Source: JABDIY01 sp963751955 (GTDB lineage: Bacteria > Actinomycetota > Acidimicrobiia > Acidimicrobiales > SZUA-35). From it: a stretch of 64,000 nt of DNA. Positions 33,516-42,126 of this stretch are shown here, one piece after another. The position numbers and the translations under genes were made by a program. Below the pieces are notes generated by a model, which was given only the letters and a program-made list of their open reading frames with translations, ran no database searches and was not told where the DNA came from. How positions within the stretch are numbered: position 1 is the first letter of the stretch; each line of letters begins with the position of its first letter. Location of the stretch: contig CAVVWM010000011.1 in assembly GCA_963751955.1 (NCBI GenBank), positions 186,001 through 250,000 on the forward strand. Reading direction: 5' to 3'.

Positions 33516-34919
33516 GTGGACAAGGGCCTGACCAGCGCGGTTGACCAGTTCGTCGAACACGTCGGAGGGGCGATGCGAATGGCAGCTTCGGGTACTCAGA
33601 TGGACCTGGATCTGCTCAACCGAAACGTGCCAATCGAGGCGTACAACCTCGCAACCGCAGTCATGGATTCAGACAGTCGCCAGAGCGACGACGAGCTCTG
33701 GCCGCTGATCGTCACATTCAGCGGCTACGACATGATTCCGGCCACGACGACTCCGGCTGAGATCCGAAACCAAGGCGCACTGCGGAGTCGCAAACAGTGG
33801 CTGAAGCAGCCATCGGAGATGTTTCTGCTCCTCGCCGGCGTAGACCGGATGCGGGGCACACAACTGGCGCAGACCTACTACGACGAAGCCATGAAACTGG
33901 CTCACATGGTCGGTTCCCTCGATCGATTCCCGTCCGATTTCGAGTTGAAGGCAATTGTCGGGTTCCAGAAACTCCTCCGGGACAACATGCCATCGGCGGG
34001 AGCAACAGCCGCTGCTACCGGAGGCCCAGCTGCCTCAGCTGAGGCCAAGACAGCCGGTGAGGAGGCTCCCGAACCTGAACCCAAAGAACCGCTCGAGGAC
34101 GTGTTGGCTGAACTCGATCAGCTCATCGGTCTCACCGCGGTCAAGGAGGAAGTTCGACTTCTGTCAGCCTTGCTCAGGGTCCAGAAGATGCGGGCCGACC
34201 GACAATTACCGGTCATCGACAGCACGAAACACCTTGTGTTCACCGGCAACCCGGGCACGGGTAAGACCACGGTCGCTCGCCTCTTGGCTCGAATCTACCG
34301 CAGCCTCGACGTGGTCGAGCGAGGTCACCTCACCGAAGTCGATCGCAGCGGTTTGGTTGCGGGATATGTGGGCCAGACAGCCAAGAAGGTGACCGACGTA
34401 TTCGAGAAGGCCGACGGAGGCGTCCTGCTCGTCGATGAGGCGTACAGTCTGATCCGCGGTGGCGAAAAGGACTTCGGAAGAGAAGCGATCGACGCGATCG
34501 TGAAGAATGTCGAAGATCGCCGAGATTCGATGGTGGTGATTCTGGCCGGTTATCCCAAGGAGATGGCAGAACTCGTTGCGGCCAACCCCGGCTTTTCGAG
34601 CCGCTTCCCCAAGATGATCCTCTTCCCCGACTACGACGACGAGGAATTGGTTGCCATTCTCGAATTGATCTGTGGCAAGGGGAAGTACAACATGTCCGAC
34701 GATTCCCGGGACGCATGCCTGGTGTGGTTCGGTAAACACCAACGGGGACAGGGTTTCGGCAACGGTCGACTCGCCCGCAACCTGTTCGAAGCGATGGTCG
34801 CTCGACACGCAACTCGACTGGTCGACGTGGAATCTCCCACCGACGACGAACTGATGCTCCTGACCCCAGCCGATCTACCCCCTCCACCCGAAGCCGGCCA
34901 CGACTCCCTCGTCTCGTGA
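33516..34919 (+). CDS. CbbX/SpoVK-like AAA ATPase with a TerB-like N-terminal domain
   Basis: A 467-residue protein. Residues about 1-155 are helical (FLLLAGVDRMRGTQLAQTYYDEAMKLAHMVGSLDRFPSDFELKAIVGFQKLL) and resemble a TerB-type module. About 156-190 is an Ala/Glu/Pro-rich linker. The rest is an AAA domain of the CbbX/CfxQ/EccA type: LIGLTAVKEEVRLLSALL, Walker A GNPGTGKTTVA, VAGYVGQTAKKV pore-loop region, Walker B GVLLVDEAYSL, and a C-terminal part with FGNGRLARNLFEAMV. No Rubisco or type VII secretion gene is in the window, so its client is unknown. The start GTG is at 33516. Confidence 0.82.
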   Translation: MDKGLTSAVDQFVEHVGGAMRMAASGTQMDLDLLNRNVPIEAYNLATAVMDSDSRQSDDELWPLIVTFSGYDMIPATTTPAEIRNQGALRSRKQWLKQPSEMFLLLAGVDRMRGTQLAQTYYDEAMKLAHMVGSLDRFPSDFELKAIVGFQKLLRDNMPSAGATAAATGGPAASAEAKTAGEEAPEPEPKEPLEDVLAELDQLIGLTAVKEEVRLLSALLRVQKMRADRQLPVIDSTKHLVFTGNPGTGKTTVARLLARIYRSLDVVERGHLTEVDRSGLVAGYVGQTAKKVTDVFEKADGGVLLVDEAYSLIRGGEKDFGREAIDAIVKNVEDRRDSMVVILAGYPKEMAELVAANPGFSSRFPKMILFPDYDDEELVAILELICGKGKYNMSDDSRDACLVWFGKHQRGQGFGNGRLARNLFEAMVARHATRLVDVESPTDDELMLLTPADLPPPPEAGHDSLVS

Positions 34920-34968
34920 ACTGTTCCGCAGCACTCCCTCTGGGCACGCTCGGTCGGCGGAGGCTGGC

Positions 34969-36756
34969 TTGAGCGGCTCGAACAGGGTGGCTGCGGGGAT
35001 CTTTTCCAGCCGACTGGTTGGGCTTGTCCGGGAGATCCTCATAGGTGGGATCCTGGGTCGATCCGTTACTGCTGATGCGTTCCGGGCAGCTATGCGAATT
35101 CCCAACATGATTCAGAATCTCCTTGGGGAGGGCGCTATCTCGGCATCGTTCGTTCCGGTCTTCGCCGGTTTGGTCCAAGACGACGAAGACGAAGACCAAA
35201 GCCGCCTCGCCGCCAGCATCCTCGGACACTTGGCCTCGGCAGTGGCGCTGCTCGTCATTCTGACGGTCGTCTTCGCTCGCCCGCTGGTATGGCTCGTTAC
35301 CTTCGGTAATTGGACAGGACAGCGCTACGAGTGGGCCATCGAACTCACACGAATCACCGCCGCCGGGGCGGGTTTGTTGGTTCTCGCGTCTTTGTGTCTG
35401 GGCATCCTCAACAGCCACCGCCAGTACTTCCTCCCGTACGCGGCACCAATGTTGTGGAGCGGCGCCCAGATCGTCGTGTTGTTGGGAATTCTGGTCTTTG
35501 CCGACTCCGGCGGAGTCGAGATCAGTCGGTCGGCGCGCACTTGGCTCGCTGGCGCAACCGTTGTCGGCGCCGCACTCCAGCTCGGGGTGCAACTCCCTGC
35601 GGTCACACGAGTCGTGAGAGGGTTCCGCCCGACGCTCGAACGAGACGAAAACGTAGCCGAAGTTCTGCGCCGTTTCGTTCCGGCACTGACCGCCCGGGGC
35701 GTTGTTCAGTTGTCCAGCTTTGTCGATCTTGCGCTGGCATCCTTCCTGGCCCTCGGGGCAGTAGCCACGCTGGGAATGGTGGCCCCTCTGTATCTCATCA
35801 GCATCGGCGTTTTCGGCTTCAGCGTCGCCACCTCGGAGCTAACTGAGATTTCCAGAAGTGGCTTGCTGGATTCCGCCATCGCCCGACGAATACGTATTGG
35901 TGTTCGCAAGGTACTCCTTCCCACCGGACTCGTGGCGCCCCTACTGATCGTCGGATCACCGATAGTGATCGATGGGCTCTATGGATGGCTCAGTCGCCTT
36001 GTCAGCTTCAACAACCTGAACAACGCCGGTCTGACCGTGACCGCCCTGACCCTGACGGCCTTCGCGCTGGGGTTGCCGGCTGCGATGCAGGCTCGCGTCA
36101 CCCAGAACGCCTTGTTTGCTCTGGGCGACGTGAAAGGCCCCGCCCGGATCTCTCTCATACGGTTGGCGGTCGTCGCCAGCGTCGGCTTCGTGCTGATGTT
36201 GCAGCTCGATCACCTAGCGATCGACACCGGGCCGGCCGACGACGAATCCCTAGAGGCTGTCGCCGACTATGAGAGCAGTCAGGCTGAGCTACTGAGCACT
36301 CTGGACCTCGCAGCACAACCGAGCCCAGGTCCCGACGAGCTGGTCGAACTCAATGAGTTCCCGCACTGGCCACCGTGGGAGGCGCTTCCCAGCGTCGCTC
36401 GCGAAGGACTCGGCAGCTCAGGACTAGCCCCGCTCGGCCCGGTCGGACTAGGCCTTGCCTCTGCGCTTGCTTCGTGGGTTGAGTTCTTACTGCTGCGGCG
36501 CCGGCTGAAACGGGGAGTGTTTGCTTCGATCGAGAGTGGAATCGTGATCAACGTTGTGGCCGGAGCGTCGGTGGTTGCGGTGGTGACCTTGGTGATACGA
36601 CTGTTCCTGTCGAACCTGCCGTCGCCCCTTCCGATGCTCCTGCTCGGTCCTGCTGCGCTGGCGGCCTACATCACAACACTCACCGCGCTGGGAATGGGTC
36701 CGTACGCAAGGCCGCCCAAAACCGGGTCAGACCCCTCCTTGGCAGGAGAAGCCTGA
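34969..36756 (+). CDS. murJ: MurJ/MviN lipid II flippase family protein
   Basis: A 595-residue polytopic membrane protein of the MOP superfamily. The N-terminus has the conserved SSRLVGLVREILIGGILGRSVTADAFRAAMRIPNMIQNLLGEGAISASFVPVF, the MurJ signature with its functional Arg and Asp residues. About 14 helices are expected, and hydrophobic segments fit this. An acidic hydrophilic insertion of about 65 residues (around 410-470, LAIDTGPADDESLEAV through FPHWPPWEALPSV) is unusual. It flips lipid II for peptidoglycan synthesis (family knowledge). The start TTG at 34969 has few alternatives. Confidence 0.9.
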   Translation: MSGSNRVAAGIFSSRLVGLVREILIGGILGRSVTADAFRAAMRIPNMIQNLLGEGAISASFVPVFAGLVQDDEDEDQSRLAASILGHLASAVALLVILTVVFARPLVWLVTFGNWTGQRYEWAIELTRITAAGAGLLVLASLCLGILNSHRQYFLPYAAPMLWSGAQIVVLLGILVFADSGGVEISRSARTWLAGATVVGAALQLGVQLPAVTRVVRGFRPTLERDENVAEVLRRFVPALTARGVVQLSSFVDLALASFLALGAVATLGMVAPLYLISIGVFGFSVATSELTEISRSGLLDSAIARRIRIGVRKVLLPTGLVAPLLIVGSPIVIDGLYGWLSRLVSFNNLNNAGLTVTALTLTAFALGLPAAMQARVTQNALFALGDVKGPARISLIRLAVVASVGFVLMLQLDHLAIDTGPADDESLEAVADYESSQAELLSTLDLAAQPSPGPDELVELNEFPHWPPWEALPSVAREGLGSSGLAPLGPVGLGLASALASWVEFLLLRRRLKRGVFASIESGIVINVVAGASVVAVVTLVIRLFLSNLPSPLPMLLLGPAALAAYITTLTALGMGPYARPPKTGSDPSLAGEA

Positions 36757-36776
36757 CCCGCAAATTGTGAGCTGTT

Positions 36777-37565
36777 TCAGCCTTCGGTGGGCTGGCCCTC
36801 AGGCTGCGCTGATGCCGTTTCGGTGACGGCTGCGCCCCCACTGGTTTCGATCCCCAGCTGCGCTCGGAGTTCATTGAGGCGACCCTGGGCCTCAACGTTG
36901 AGGGCTGCCTGCTCGATCTCAACCATCCGACCCTCGATCGACGAGGCGTTGAGTTCGGAGGCGCCCTTGGCCTTGGCGTAGCGGGCTTCTACCTTCTCGC
37001 GAACCTCATCGAAGCTGGGAACCTCATCACCCACGGTCTCCGACAGCGAACTCATGGCCTTGTTGAGCTGCTCTTGCATCTTGGCCTGATCGAGCTGGCT
37101 CATGAGCTTCTGGCGCTCGCCAAGCTTCTTCTGGAGTGCGCTGCTGTTCTGATTCACGGCCGATTTGGCCTGGTCGGCCGCTTGTGAAGCCTGAAGATGG
37201 AGCGACTTCAGGTCTTCCACCTCGGTTTCCAGAGCGATCATCCGGTTTGCGAACGCCTCGGCAGCACTGGTGTACTCGGCCATCTTGTTCTGATCGCTCC
37301 GTTTGGAAGCATCGTCGGCCATCAGAACCGCTTGACGCGCGTTCTTCGAGACCTTCTCATATTCCTCCATCGTGCGATTGAGGCGGATCTCGGTCTGCTT
37401 CTGATTGGCGATGACGTTCGCTGCCTGTTCCTTCAGGCGGCGGTGCTGCTCGTGCGCCTCCTGAATCGCCTGCTCGAGCTGGACCTTCGGGTCAGCTGCC
37501 TCGTTGAATGCCGCGTTGCCACGAGCGGTCAGGTACCGCCACATGCGCTTGAAAAGCTTGATCAT
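36777..37565 (-). CDS. pspA: PspA/IM30 family membrane-stress protein
   Basis: A 262-residue, almost entirely helical coiled-coil protein starting MIKLFKRMWRYLTARGNAAFNEAADPKVQLEQAI, the amphipathic membrane-binding helix of PspA/Vipp1. The long helices continue to about residue 220 (EYEKVSKNARQAVLMADDASKRSDQNKMAEY, LQKKLGERQKLMSQLDQAKMQEQLNKAMSSL) and end in a short disordered tail. It is expected to polymerise on the inner face of damaged membranes. The ATG at 37565 gives the canonical N-terminus. It is convergent with murJ. Confidence 0.9.
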   Translation of the reverse strand: MIKLFKRMWRYLTARGNAAFNEAADPKVQLEQAIQEAHEQHRRLKEQAANVIANQKQTEIRLNRTMEEYEKVSKNARQAVLMADDASKRSDQNKMAEYTSAAEAFANRMIALETEVEDLKSLHLQASQAADQAKSAVNQNSSALQKKLGERQKLMSQLDQAKMQEQLNKAMSSLSETVGDEVPSFDEVREKVEARYAKAKGASELNASSIEGRMVEIEQAALNVEAQGRLNELRAQLGIETSGGAAVTETASAQPEGQPTEG

Positions 37566-37655
37566 GAATTTGATCGTAGTGGGGCGACCGCGATAATACC
37601 CGTTGGACCTTTTTGCGCCCCTGTCCGATTTCAAGAGCCCGAAAACCCGCTGGGG

Positions 37656-38765
37656 TCACCCTGGATGCAGGGCAGGGAGCAACACCATGCGATCCCGGTG
37701 GACCACCGCGTCGGCGAGACCGTCAGGGGTTTCAGAGGTCCTGCGACCGGCGTTTTCAGCGATGACCTCGGAGGGCCAGGACGCAAGCCCCTTGGCGAAG
37801 ACGGCTCCGGATCCAACGGCGATGTCGACCGGATCGTCAGCGTCGAAGTCTCCATCCACTCCAACCACTCCCGCAGCAAGCAATGAACGACCTCGCTCAG
37901 TTAGAGCCACACGGGCGCCAGCGTCGACGAACACAGTCCCCCGAGCTGGTACAGCGAAAGCGATCCAGACCCTTCGGGCCGACAGGTGTTGGTTGCGGGC
38001 GGGAAACACCGTGCCAATGCCAGGAATACCAAGGAGAGAGTCGCCCAGGACACCATCGCGATCAGCCGCAGCGATGAGGGTGTTCACACCACTCCATGTT
38101 GCCATCTTTGCTGCCGCCAGCTTCGATGCCATCCCACCACTCCCGATGAGCGAACCGGTTCCACCCGCCAGCATCTCGATTGCTGCGTCAATTTCGGCGA
38201 TTTCTTCGATCAGTGTGGCGTGTGCGTCGCGGCGCGGGTCAGCGGTGAACAACCCCGGTGTATCGGTGAGCAGTACCAGCTGATCGGCATCCACAAGGTT
38301 GGCAACCAAGGCGGAGAGCCGGTCGTTGTCACCGAACTTGATTTCGTCGTCGGCGATTGCATCGTTTTCGTTGACAATAGGGACGACACCCAGGTCGAGC
38401 AACGCGATAAGAGTCTCCCGGCTTCCTAGGTAGCGGTGACGTTCCATCAGGTCCGTGGGTGCCAACAACACCTGGCCGGCAAGGAGGCCATAGTGTGACA
38501 ACCCTTCCTCGAAGGCTCTGAAGAGGCCGATCTGGCCTACGGCGGCAGCGGCTCGAAGCAGTTCTCGGCGAGCCGGACGGACCGGGCCCAAACCAAGTGG
38601 CGGCATGCCGGCGGCGATTGCGCCGCTCGTGACGATCACGGCACGGTGCCCGTCCTTGCGCAACCCAGCTACTTCGCCACACAGCTTGGCGATCGCCGAC
38701 GAGTTGATCGCTCCCGTCAATGTGGTTACCGACGACGATCCGATCTTGGCGACGACGAGGCTCAT
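37656..38765 (-). CDS. proB: Glutamate 5-kinase
   Basis: A 369-residue first enzyme of proline synthesis, phosphorylating the gamma-carboxyl of glutamate. The amino-acid kinase domain has VVAKIGSSSV, VIVTSGAIAAGM, VPIVNENDAI, GDNDRLSALVANLVDADQLVLLTDTPGL, and GSGGMASKLAAAKMA. The C-terminal PUA domain (from about residue 270) includes GTVFVDAGARVAL and GVVGVDGDFDADDPVDI. The ATG at 38765 overlaps the obg stop (ATGA), the usual obg-proB coupling of Actinobacteria. Confidence 0.95.
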   Translation of the reverse strand: MSLVVAKIGSSSVTTLTGAINSSAIAKLCGEVAGLRKDGHRAVIVTSGAIAAGMPPLGLGPVRPARRELLRAAAAVGQIGLFRAFEEGLSHYGLLAGQVLLAPTDLMERHRYLGSRETLIALLDLGVVPIVNENDAIADDEIKFGDNDRLSALVANLVDADQLVLLTDTPGLFTADPRRDAHATLIEEIAEIDAAIEMLAGGTGSLIGSGGMASKLAAAKMATWSGVNTLIAAADRDGVLGDSLLGIPGIGTVFPARNQHLSARRVWIAFAVPARGTVFVDAGARVALTERGRSLLAAGVVGVDGDFDADDPVDIAVGSGAVFAKGLASWPSEVIAENAGRRTSETPDGLADAVVHRDRMVLLPALHPG

Positions 38766-40015
38766 TGGTCTTCTTGGTAGTCGAAGGTGAAGTCGCCGAT
38801 GCGGACCTCATCACCTTCTCGAATTCCTGCACCGCGCAACGCCCGGTTGACACCGAGCTTGTCCAGTTTGGCTTGCGCATAGTTGAGGGCATCCCAGTTG
38901 GTAATGTCCGAGAGTGCGACCGAACGTTCGGCTTCCCGGCCCAAGACTCGGTATGCGCCATTGTCCTCTCGGACCACGGTCACTGAGTCGGACATGGGTC
39001 GGTGGATGATGAATTCGTCGTACTCGTCAGCTGCCTCGGAGGTCTCGGCAACCAATTCGTTGAGCCTCCACAGCAGGGGCTGGAGGTTTTCACCCGTGAC
39101 GGACGAAATCGCTAGATCTACGTTGAGGTCGCCCCAGTCCTCGGGGCGGAGCACATCAGCCTTGGACCCGACCACCACACTGGGGCGCTCGAGAAGCTCG
39201 GGTTTGTACTGGCCTAGTTCGTGGCGCAGAATTCGGAGCTGATCGGCGGGTGACTGGCCATCCACGGCCGTGAGGTCGAGCAGGTACAGCAACACGCGGG
39301 CTCGTTCGACGTGGCGAAGGAACTGTAAGCCCAGCCCGGTTCCTTCGCTGGCCCCTTCGATCAATCCCGGAATATCGGCCATCACGAATTCGTTGTCGTC
39401 GTCGACCCTGACCACCCCGAGATTCGGGACCAGTGTTGTGAACGGGTAATCGGCGATCTTGGGCTTGGCAGCCGAAACTCTGGAGATCAGTGTGCTCTTG
39501 CCGGCGTTGGGAAACCCGACGAGGGCGACGTCGGCGAACAGGCGCAGTTCGAGCCTGAACCACTGCTCGGTTCCTCTTTCGCCCTGCTCGGCGAAGGCCG
39601 GGGCGCGTCGTTTGTTGCTGAGGAAGCGAGCGTTTCCTTTGCCGCCTTCTCCACCCGGAGAAGCCAGCCATTTGTCGCCGGCGTGATTGAGTTCGGCCAG
39701 CACCTCGCCGGTGGTGTGGTGCTTAACCACCGTCCCCTCGGGGACTTTGACCACCAGATCGGAAGCGGTTTTGCCATGTTTGCCGCTTCCTTGGCCGTGG
39801 GTTCCGCTGTCGGCAATCCGGTGGGGATGATCCCTGAAACCCAGGAGCGAGGCGACATTGGAGTCGGCTTCGAGCCAGACCGAGCCACCGCTGCCACCGT
39901 CTCCCCCGTTGGGACCGCCCAATGGAACGTGCGCTTCGCGTCGGAACGAAACACACCCGGCACCACCGTCACCACCGCGGGCACAGAGGTTCGTTTCATC
40001 AACGAAGTTCGACAT
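38762..40015 (-). CDS. obg: Obg GTPase (ribosome assembly)
   Basis: A 417-residue GTPase acting on the 50S subunit. The glycine-rich Obg fold is N-terminal (CARGGDGGAGCVSFRREAHVPLGGPNGGDGGSGG). The G domain follows with G1 GFPNAGKST, G2/G3 YPFTTLVPNLGVV and DIPGLIEGASEG, G4 VGSKAD, and a C-terminal OCT domain (MSDSVTVVREDNGAYRVLGREAERSVALSD). The ATG at 40015 (MSNFVDETN) matches Obg; an upstream extension is open but unconserved. In most bacteria rplU-rpmA-obg are contiguous; here about 2.1 kb with two TadE-like genes and a repeat array lie between rpmA and obg. Confidence 0.95.
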   Translation of the reverse strand: MSNFVDETNLCARGGDGGAGCVSFRREAHVPLGGPNGGDGGSGGSVWLEADSNVASLLGFRDHPHRIADSGTHGQGSGKHGKTASDLVVKVPEGTVVKHHTTGEVLAELNHAGDKWLASPGGEGGKGNARFLSNKRRAPAFAEQGERGTEQWFRLELRLFADVALVGFPNAGKSTLISRVSAAKPKIADYPFTTLVPNLGVVRVDDDNEFVMADIPGLIEGASEGTGLGLQFLRHVERARVLLYLLDLTAVDGQSPADQLRILRHELGQYKPELLERPSVVVGSKADVLRPEDWGDLNVDLAISSVTGENLQPLLWRLNELVAETSEAADEYDEFIIHRPMSDSVTVVREDNGAYRVLGREAERSVALSDITNWDALNYAQAKLDKLGVNRALRGAGIREGDEVRIGDFTFDYQEDQ

Positions 40016-40061
40016 AGGGCTACAAAGCGTACCCAGCCCACGTTCGGTGCGTTTGGGCTCA

Positions 40062-40090
40062 CAGCGCCGCAAGGCGGTAAGAGAGAACGA
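40062..40090. repeat. Diverged piece of the 91-bp repeat family
   Basis: The stretch CAGCGCCGCAAGGCGGTAAG and the following GAGAGAACGAG matches, with a few changes, the end of the units at 29381-29761 (CAGCGCCGAAAGGCGGTAAG...). It lies between the obg start and the 121-bp array. This shows that at least one array sequence exists elsewhere as a dispersed fragment. Confidence 0.6.
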
Positions 40091-40104
40091 GCCTCAGCGC
40101 CATC

Positions 40105-40612
40105 GAACGAGCGACGGCGAGTGGAATCCCTACTGGAGCACCGCAACGCTGCGAAGGGACGAAGCAGCAGATACCGCGTTCAGCCGCTGATCGAGCGAAG
40201 CGAGCTTGGAACGACCCAGAGCGAGGAACGAGCGACGGCGAGTGGAATCCCTACTGGAGCACCGCAACGCTGCGAAGGGACGAAGCAGCAGGTACCGCGT
40301 TCAGCCGCTGATCGAGCGAAGCGAGCTTGGAACGACCCAAAGCGAGGAACGAGCGACGGCGAGTGGAATCCCTACTGGAGCACCGCAACGCTGCGAAGGG
40401 ACGAAGCAGCAGATACCGCGTTCAGCCGCTGATCGAGCGAAGCGAGCTTGGAACGACCCAGAGCGAGGAACGAGCGGCGGCGAGTGGAATCCCTACTGGA
40501 GCACCGCAACGCTGCGAAGGGACGAAGCAGCAGGTACCGCGTTCAGCCGCTGATCGAGCGAAGCGAGCTTGGAACGACCCAGAGCGAGGAACGAGCGGCG
40601 GCGAGTGGAATC
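40105..40612. repeat. 121-bp tandem array (four units plus a partial)
   Basis: Units start at 40105, 40226, 40347, 40468 and 40589 (last one cut at 24 bp). The period is exactly 121 and copies differ by only a few bases (AGATACC/AGGTACC, CGACGG/CGGCGG). The array ends four bases from the stop of the TadE-like gene. Inside each unit is the reverse complement of the dispersed 19-mer seen at 3304 and 62531 (copies at 40148, 40269, 40390, 40511). All three forward frames stay open through it because the unit has no stop codons there, but 121 is not a multiple of three and it is not coding. It fills most of the 600-base gap before obg. Confidence 0.93.
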
Positions 40613-40616
40613 AGAA

Positions 40617-41279
40617 TCAGAGCCCCGCTGGTTCGATCCTCATCACGGTGAAGCCGCTCACGATGGTGCCATCGCCGGGGAAGAAACCGGTGATCCAGGG
40701 ACGGTACATCTCGACATAGACCCCAACTTCGTCCGCTCCAGCGATGGTGTTGTTGCGGGAACTGGGTTTGAAGGCTGAGTCCCAAGCACTGTTGCTTCCA
40801 TCCCAGGAGTGGGCGGCGATTTCAGCCAGGTCGAGGCTCGGGTTTCCGGTTCCGGCGTTTCCAGCCAGGTAGACGTTGCAACCTGGGTTGGCGTTCTTCG
40901 GGCCGGCTGGAAGTGCGGTGATGTCCTTGGGAGTGGCCTCACCATCGTTTTCACAACCTGCCATTCCTGTGGCGAGGTCGAAGATGATGACCTTGCGGAC
41001 CTGAACCTGAACCGAACCCGACACACCTTGTGGAACGCCAGCAAGCACGGCTCGAAGGGCCTCACGGTCGGCGTAGTCCTGGGTAGCAACGCTTGCGGTG
41101 GTGATGACGCGTGCTCCCTGTCGGGATGCCTGCACCGCGGACGACTTGTCCTTCCATGCCCCTCCGACTTCGACCATGCCCATAACGATCAGCATGAGGG
41201 GTAGCACGACCATGGCCAGCTCGACGAGGACGCTGCCGCGTTCTCCGTTGCGTCGTTTGGTCCTGAGTCGGTCCATCAT
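40617..41279 (-). CDS. TadE-like pseudopilin, second of two
   Basis: A 220-residue protein with a class III prepilin-type N-terminus: basic NGERG followed by SVLVELAMVVLPLMLIVMGMVEVG. Cleavage after Gly15 would leave Glu at +5 as in TadE/TadF. The exported part has two Cys (GCEND, GCNVY) and ends with WITGFFPGDGTIVSGFTVMRIEPAG, similar in layout to its upstream neighbour's end (YLTGFFQTESTLSSTKIIRIEPEE). The ATG overlaps the neighbour's stop by one base (TGATG). TadE/F are minor pseudopilins of Flp/Tad pili; no TadA ATPase or TadB/C is in this window. Confidence 0.8.
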   Translation of the reverse strand: MMDRLRTKRRNGERGSVLVELAMVVLPLMLIVMGMVEVGGAWKDKSSAVQASRQGARVITTASVATQDYADREALRAVLAGVPQGVSGSVQVQVRKVIIFDLATGMAGCENDGEATPKDITALPAGPKNANPGCNVYLAGNAGTGNPSLDLAEIAAHSWDGSNSAWDSAFKPSSRNNTIAGADEVGVYVEMYRPWITGFFPGDGTIVSGFTVMRIEPAGL

Positions 41280-41998
41280 CAGTTCTCCTCCGGCTCGATC
41301 CGGATGATCTTGGTCGACGACAGAGTGCTTTCGGTTTGGAAGAAACCGGTCAAGTATCGATGCCTCGCCTGGGTGTAGATACCTACATAATCGGTACCGG
41401 CGCCGGCGTTACCCGAGATGCTGTCTATCCGAACGAGCGGGCACCAGCCCCAGTCGACGTTGTCAGCGACACCGGTGCAGCCGAAGTATGGAGTGTTCTC
41501 AGTGGTGTCTCCATCACTGTCAACATCGGTTACGTCGATGAGGTTGAGGCTGAAGTCTCCTGGAACGTAGGCGTTGCATTCGGGGTCATTGACCTCGTCC
41601 ACCGGCTCGTACCTGTCGGGATCGGTGTCAAATCCGCGAGAGGAATGATAACGAGTGCCACCTCCAAGATCGGGCCGGCATTGGTCGGGAACCTGCGAGT
41701 TGGGTCCTGCCGCACGCCAGATAACCACGAAGTCGAGTTGCTCAACTCCCATGGCGGCAACACCGTGTTCTGCACTGCGGAGGATCTGAAAATCGGCCTC
41801 TTCTGCGGACCCGTAGACCGACGCGGCCCGGGCCGCTTCGGACGCGGCGTTGGAGACCGTCAGATAGTTCCTGAACAGGAACCCCATCTCCATGATTCCA
41901 AAGATGATCAAGAAGAACGGGAACGTCACGAAGGCAGCCTCAACGAGGGTCGTACCTTGTTCTCGATTTCGCGAAGCCCTGTGCGGCGCGGCAGCCAT
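41279..41998 (-). CDS. TadE-like pseudopilin, first of two
   Basis: A 239-residue protein with prepilin-type N-terminus NREQG-TTLVEAAFVTFPFFLIIFGIMEMG; Glu20 sits at +5 after the predicted Gly15 cleavage. The rest is exported and Asp-rich, with Cys residues (QCRPD, ECNAY, FGCTG, GWCPL) that could form disulfides. It is paralogous in design to the next gene, with which it overlaps by one base. The pair is placed 128 bases downstream of rpmA on the same strand and may be read from the ribosomal-protein promoter. Confidence 0.82.
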   Translation of the reverse strand: MAAAPHRASRNREQGTTLVEAAFVTFPFFLIIFGIMEMGFLFRNYLTVSNAASEAARAASVYGSAEEADFQILRSAEHGVAAMGVEQLDFVVIWRAAGPNSQVPDQCRPDLGGGTRYHSSRGFDTDPDRYEPVDEVNDPECNAYVPGDFSLNLIDVTDVDSDGDTTENTPYFGCTGVADNVDWGWCPLVRIDSISGNAGAGTDYVGIYTQARHRYLTGFFQTESTLSSTKIIRIEPEEN

Positions 41999-42126
41999 AG
42001 TGGTCTATCGGACGGTCGGCAGGCCGACTTGACGATCTAGGAAAACTACCTATCGGCCCAGTTCAACGCCCGAAAACGAGAAACGGCGACCCGCAGGCCG
42101 CCGCTCGGTGTGATGGGAGAGAGGAA

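Noticed and set aside
34330..35592. 420-codon open frame opposite the CbbX-like and murJ genes
   Set aside because: Spans two real genes on the other strand; composition is Arg/Ser-rich as expected for an antisense shadow.
40105..40719. Repetitive proteins read from the 121-bp array
   Set aside because: Three frames give the same peptides shifted by one repeat; this is a translation artefact of a non-coding tandem array.
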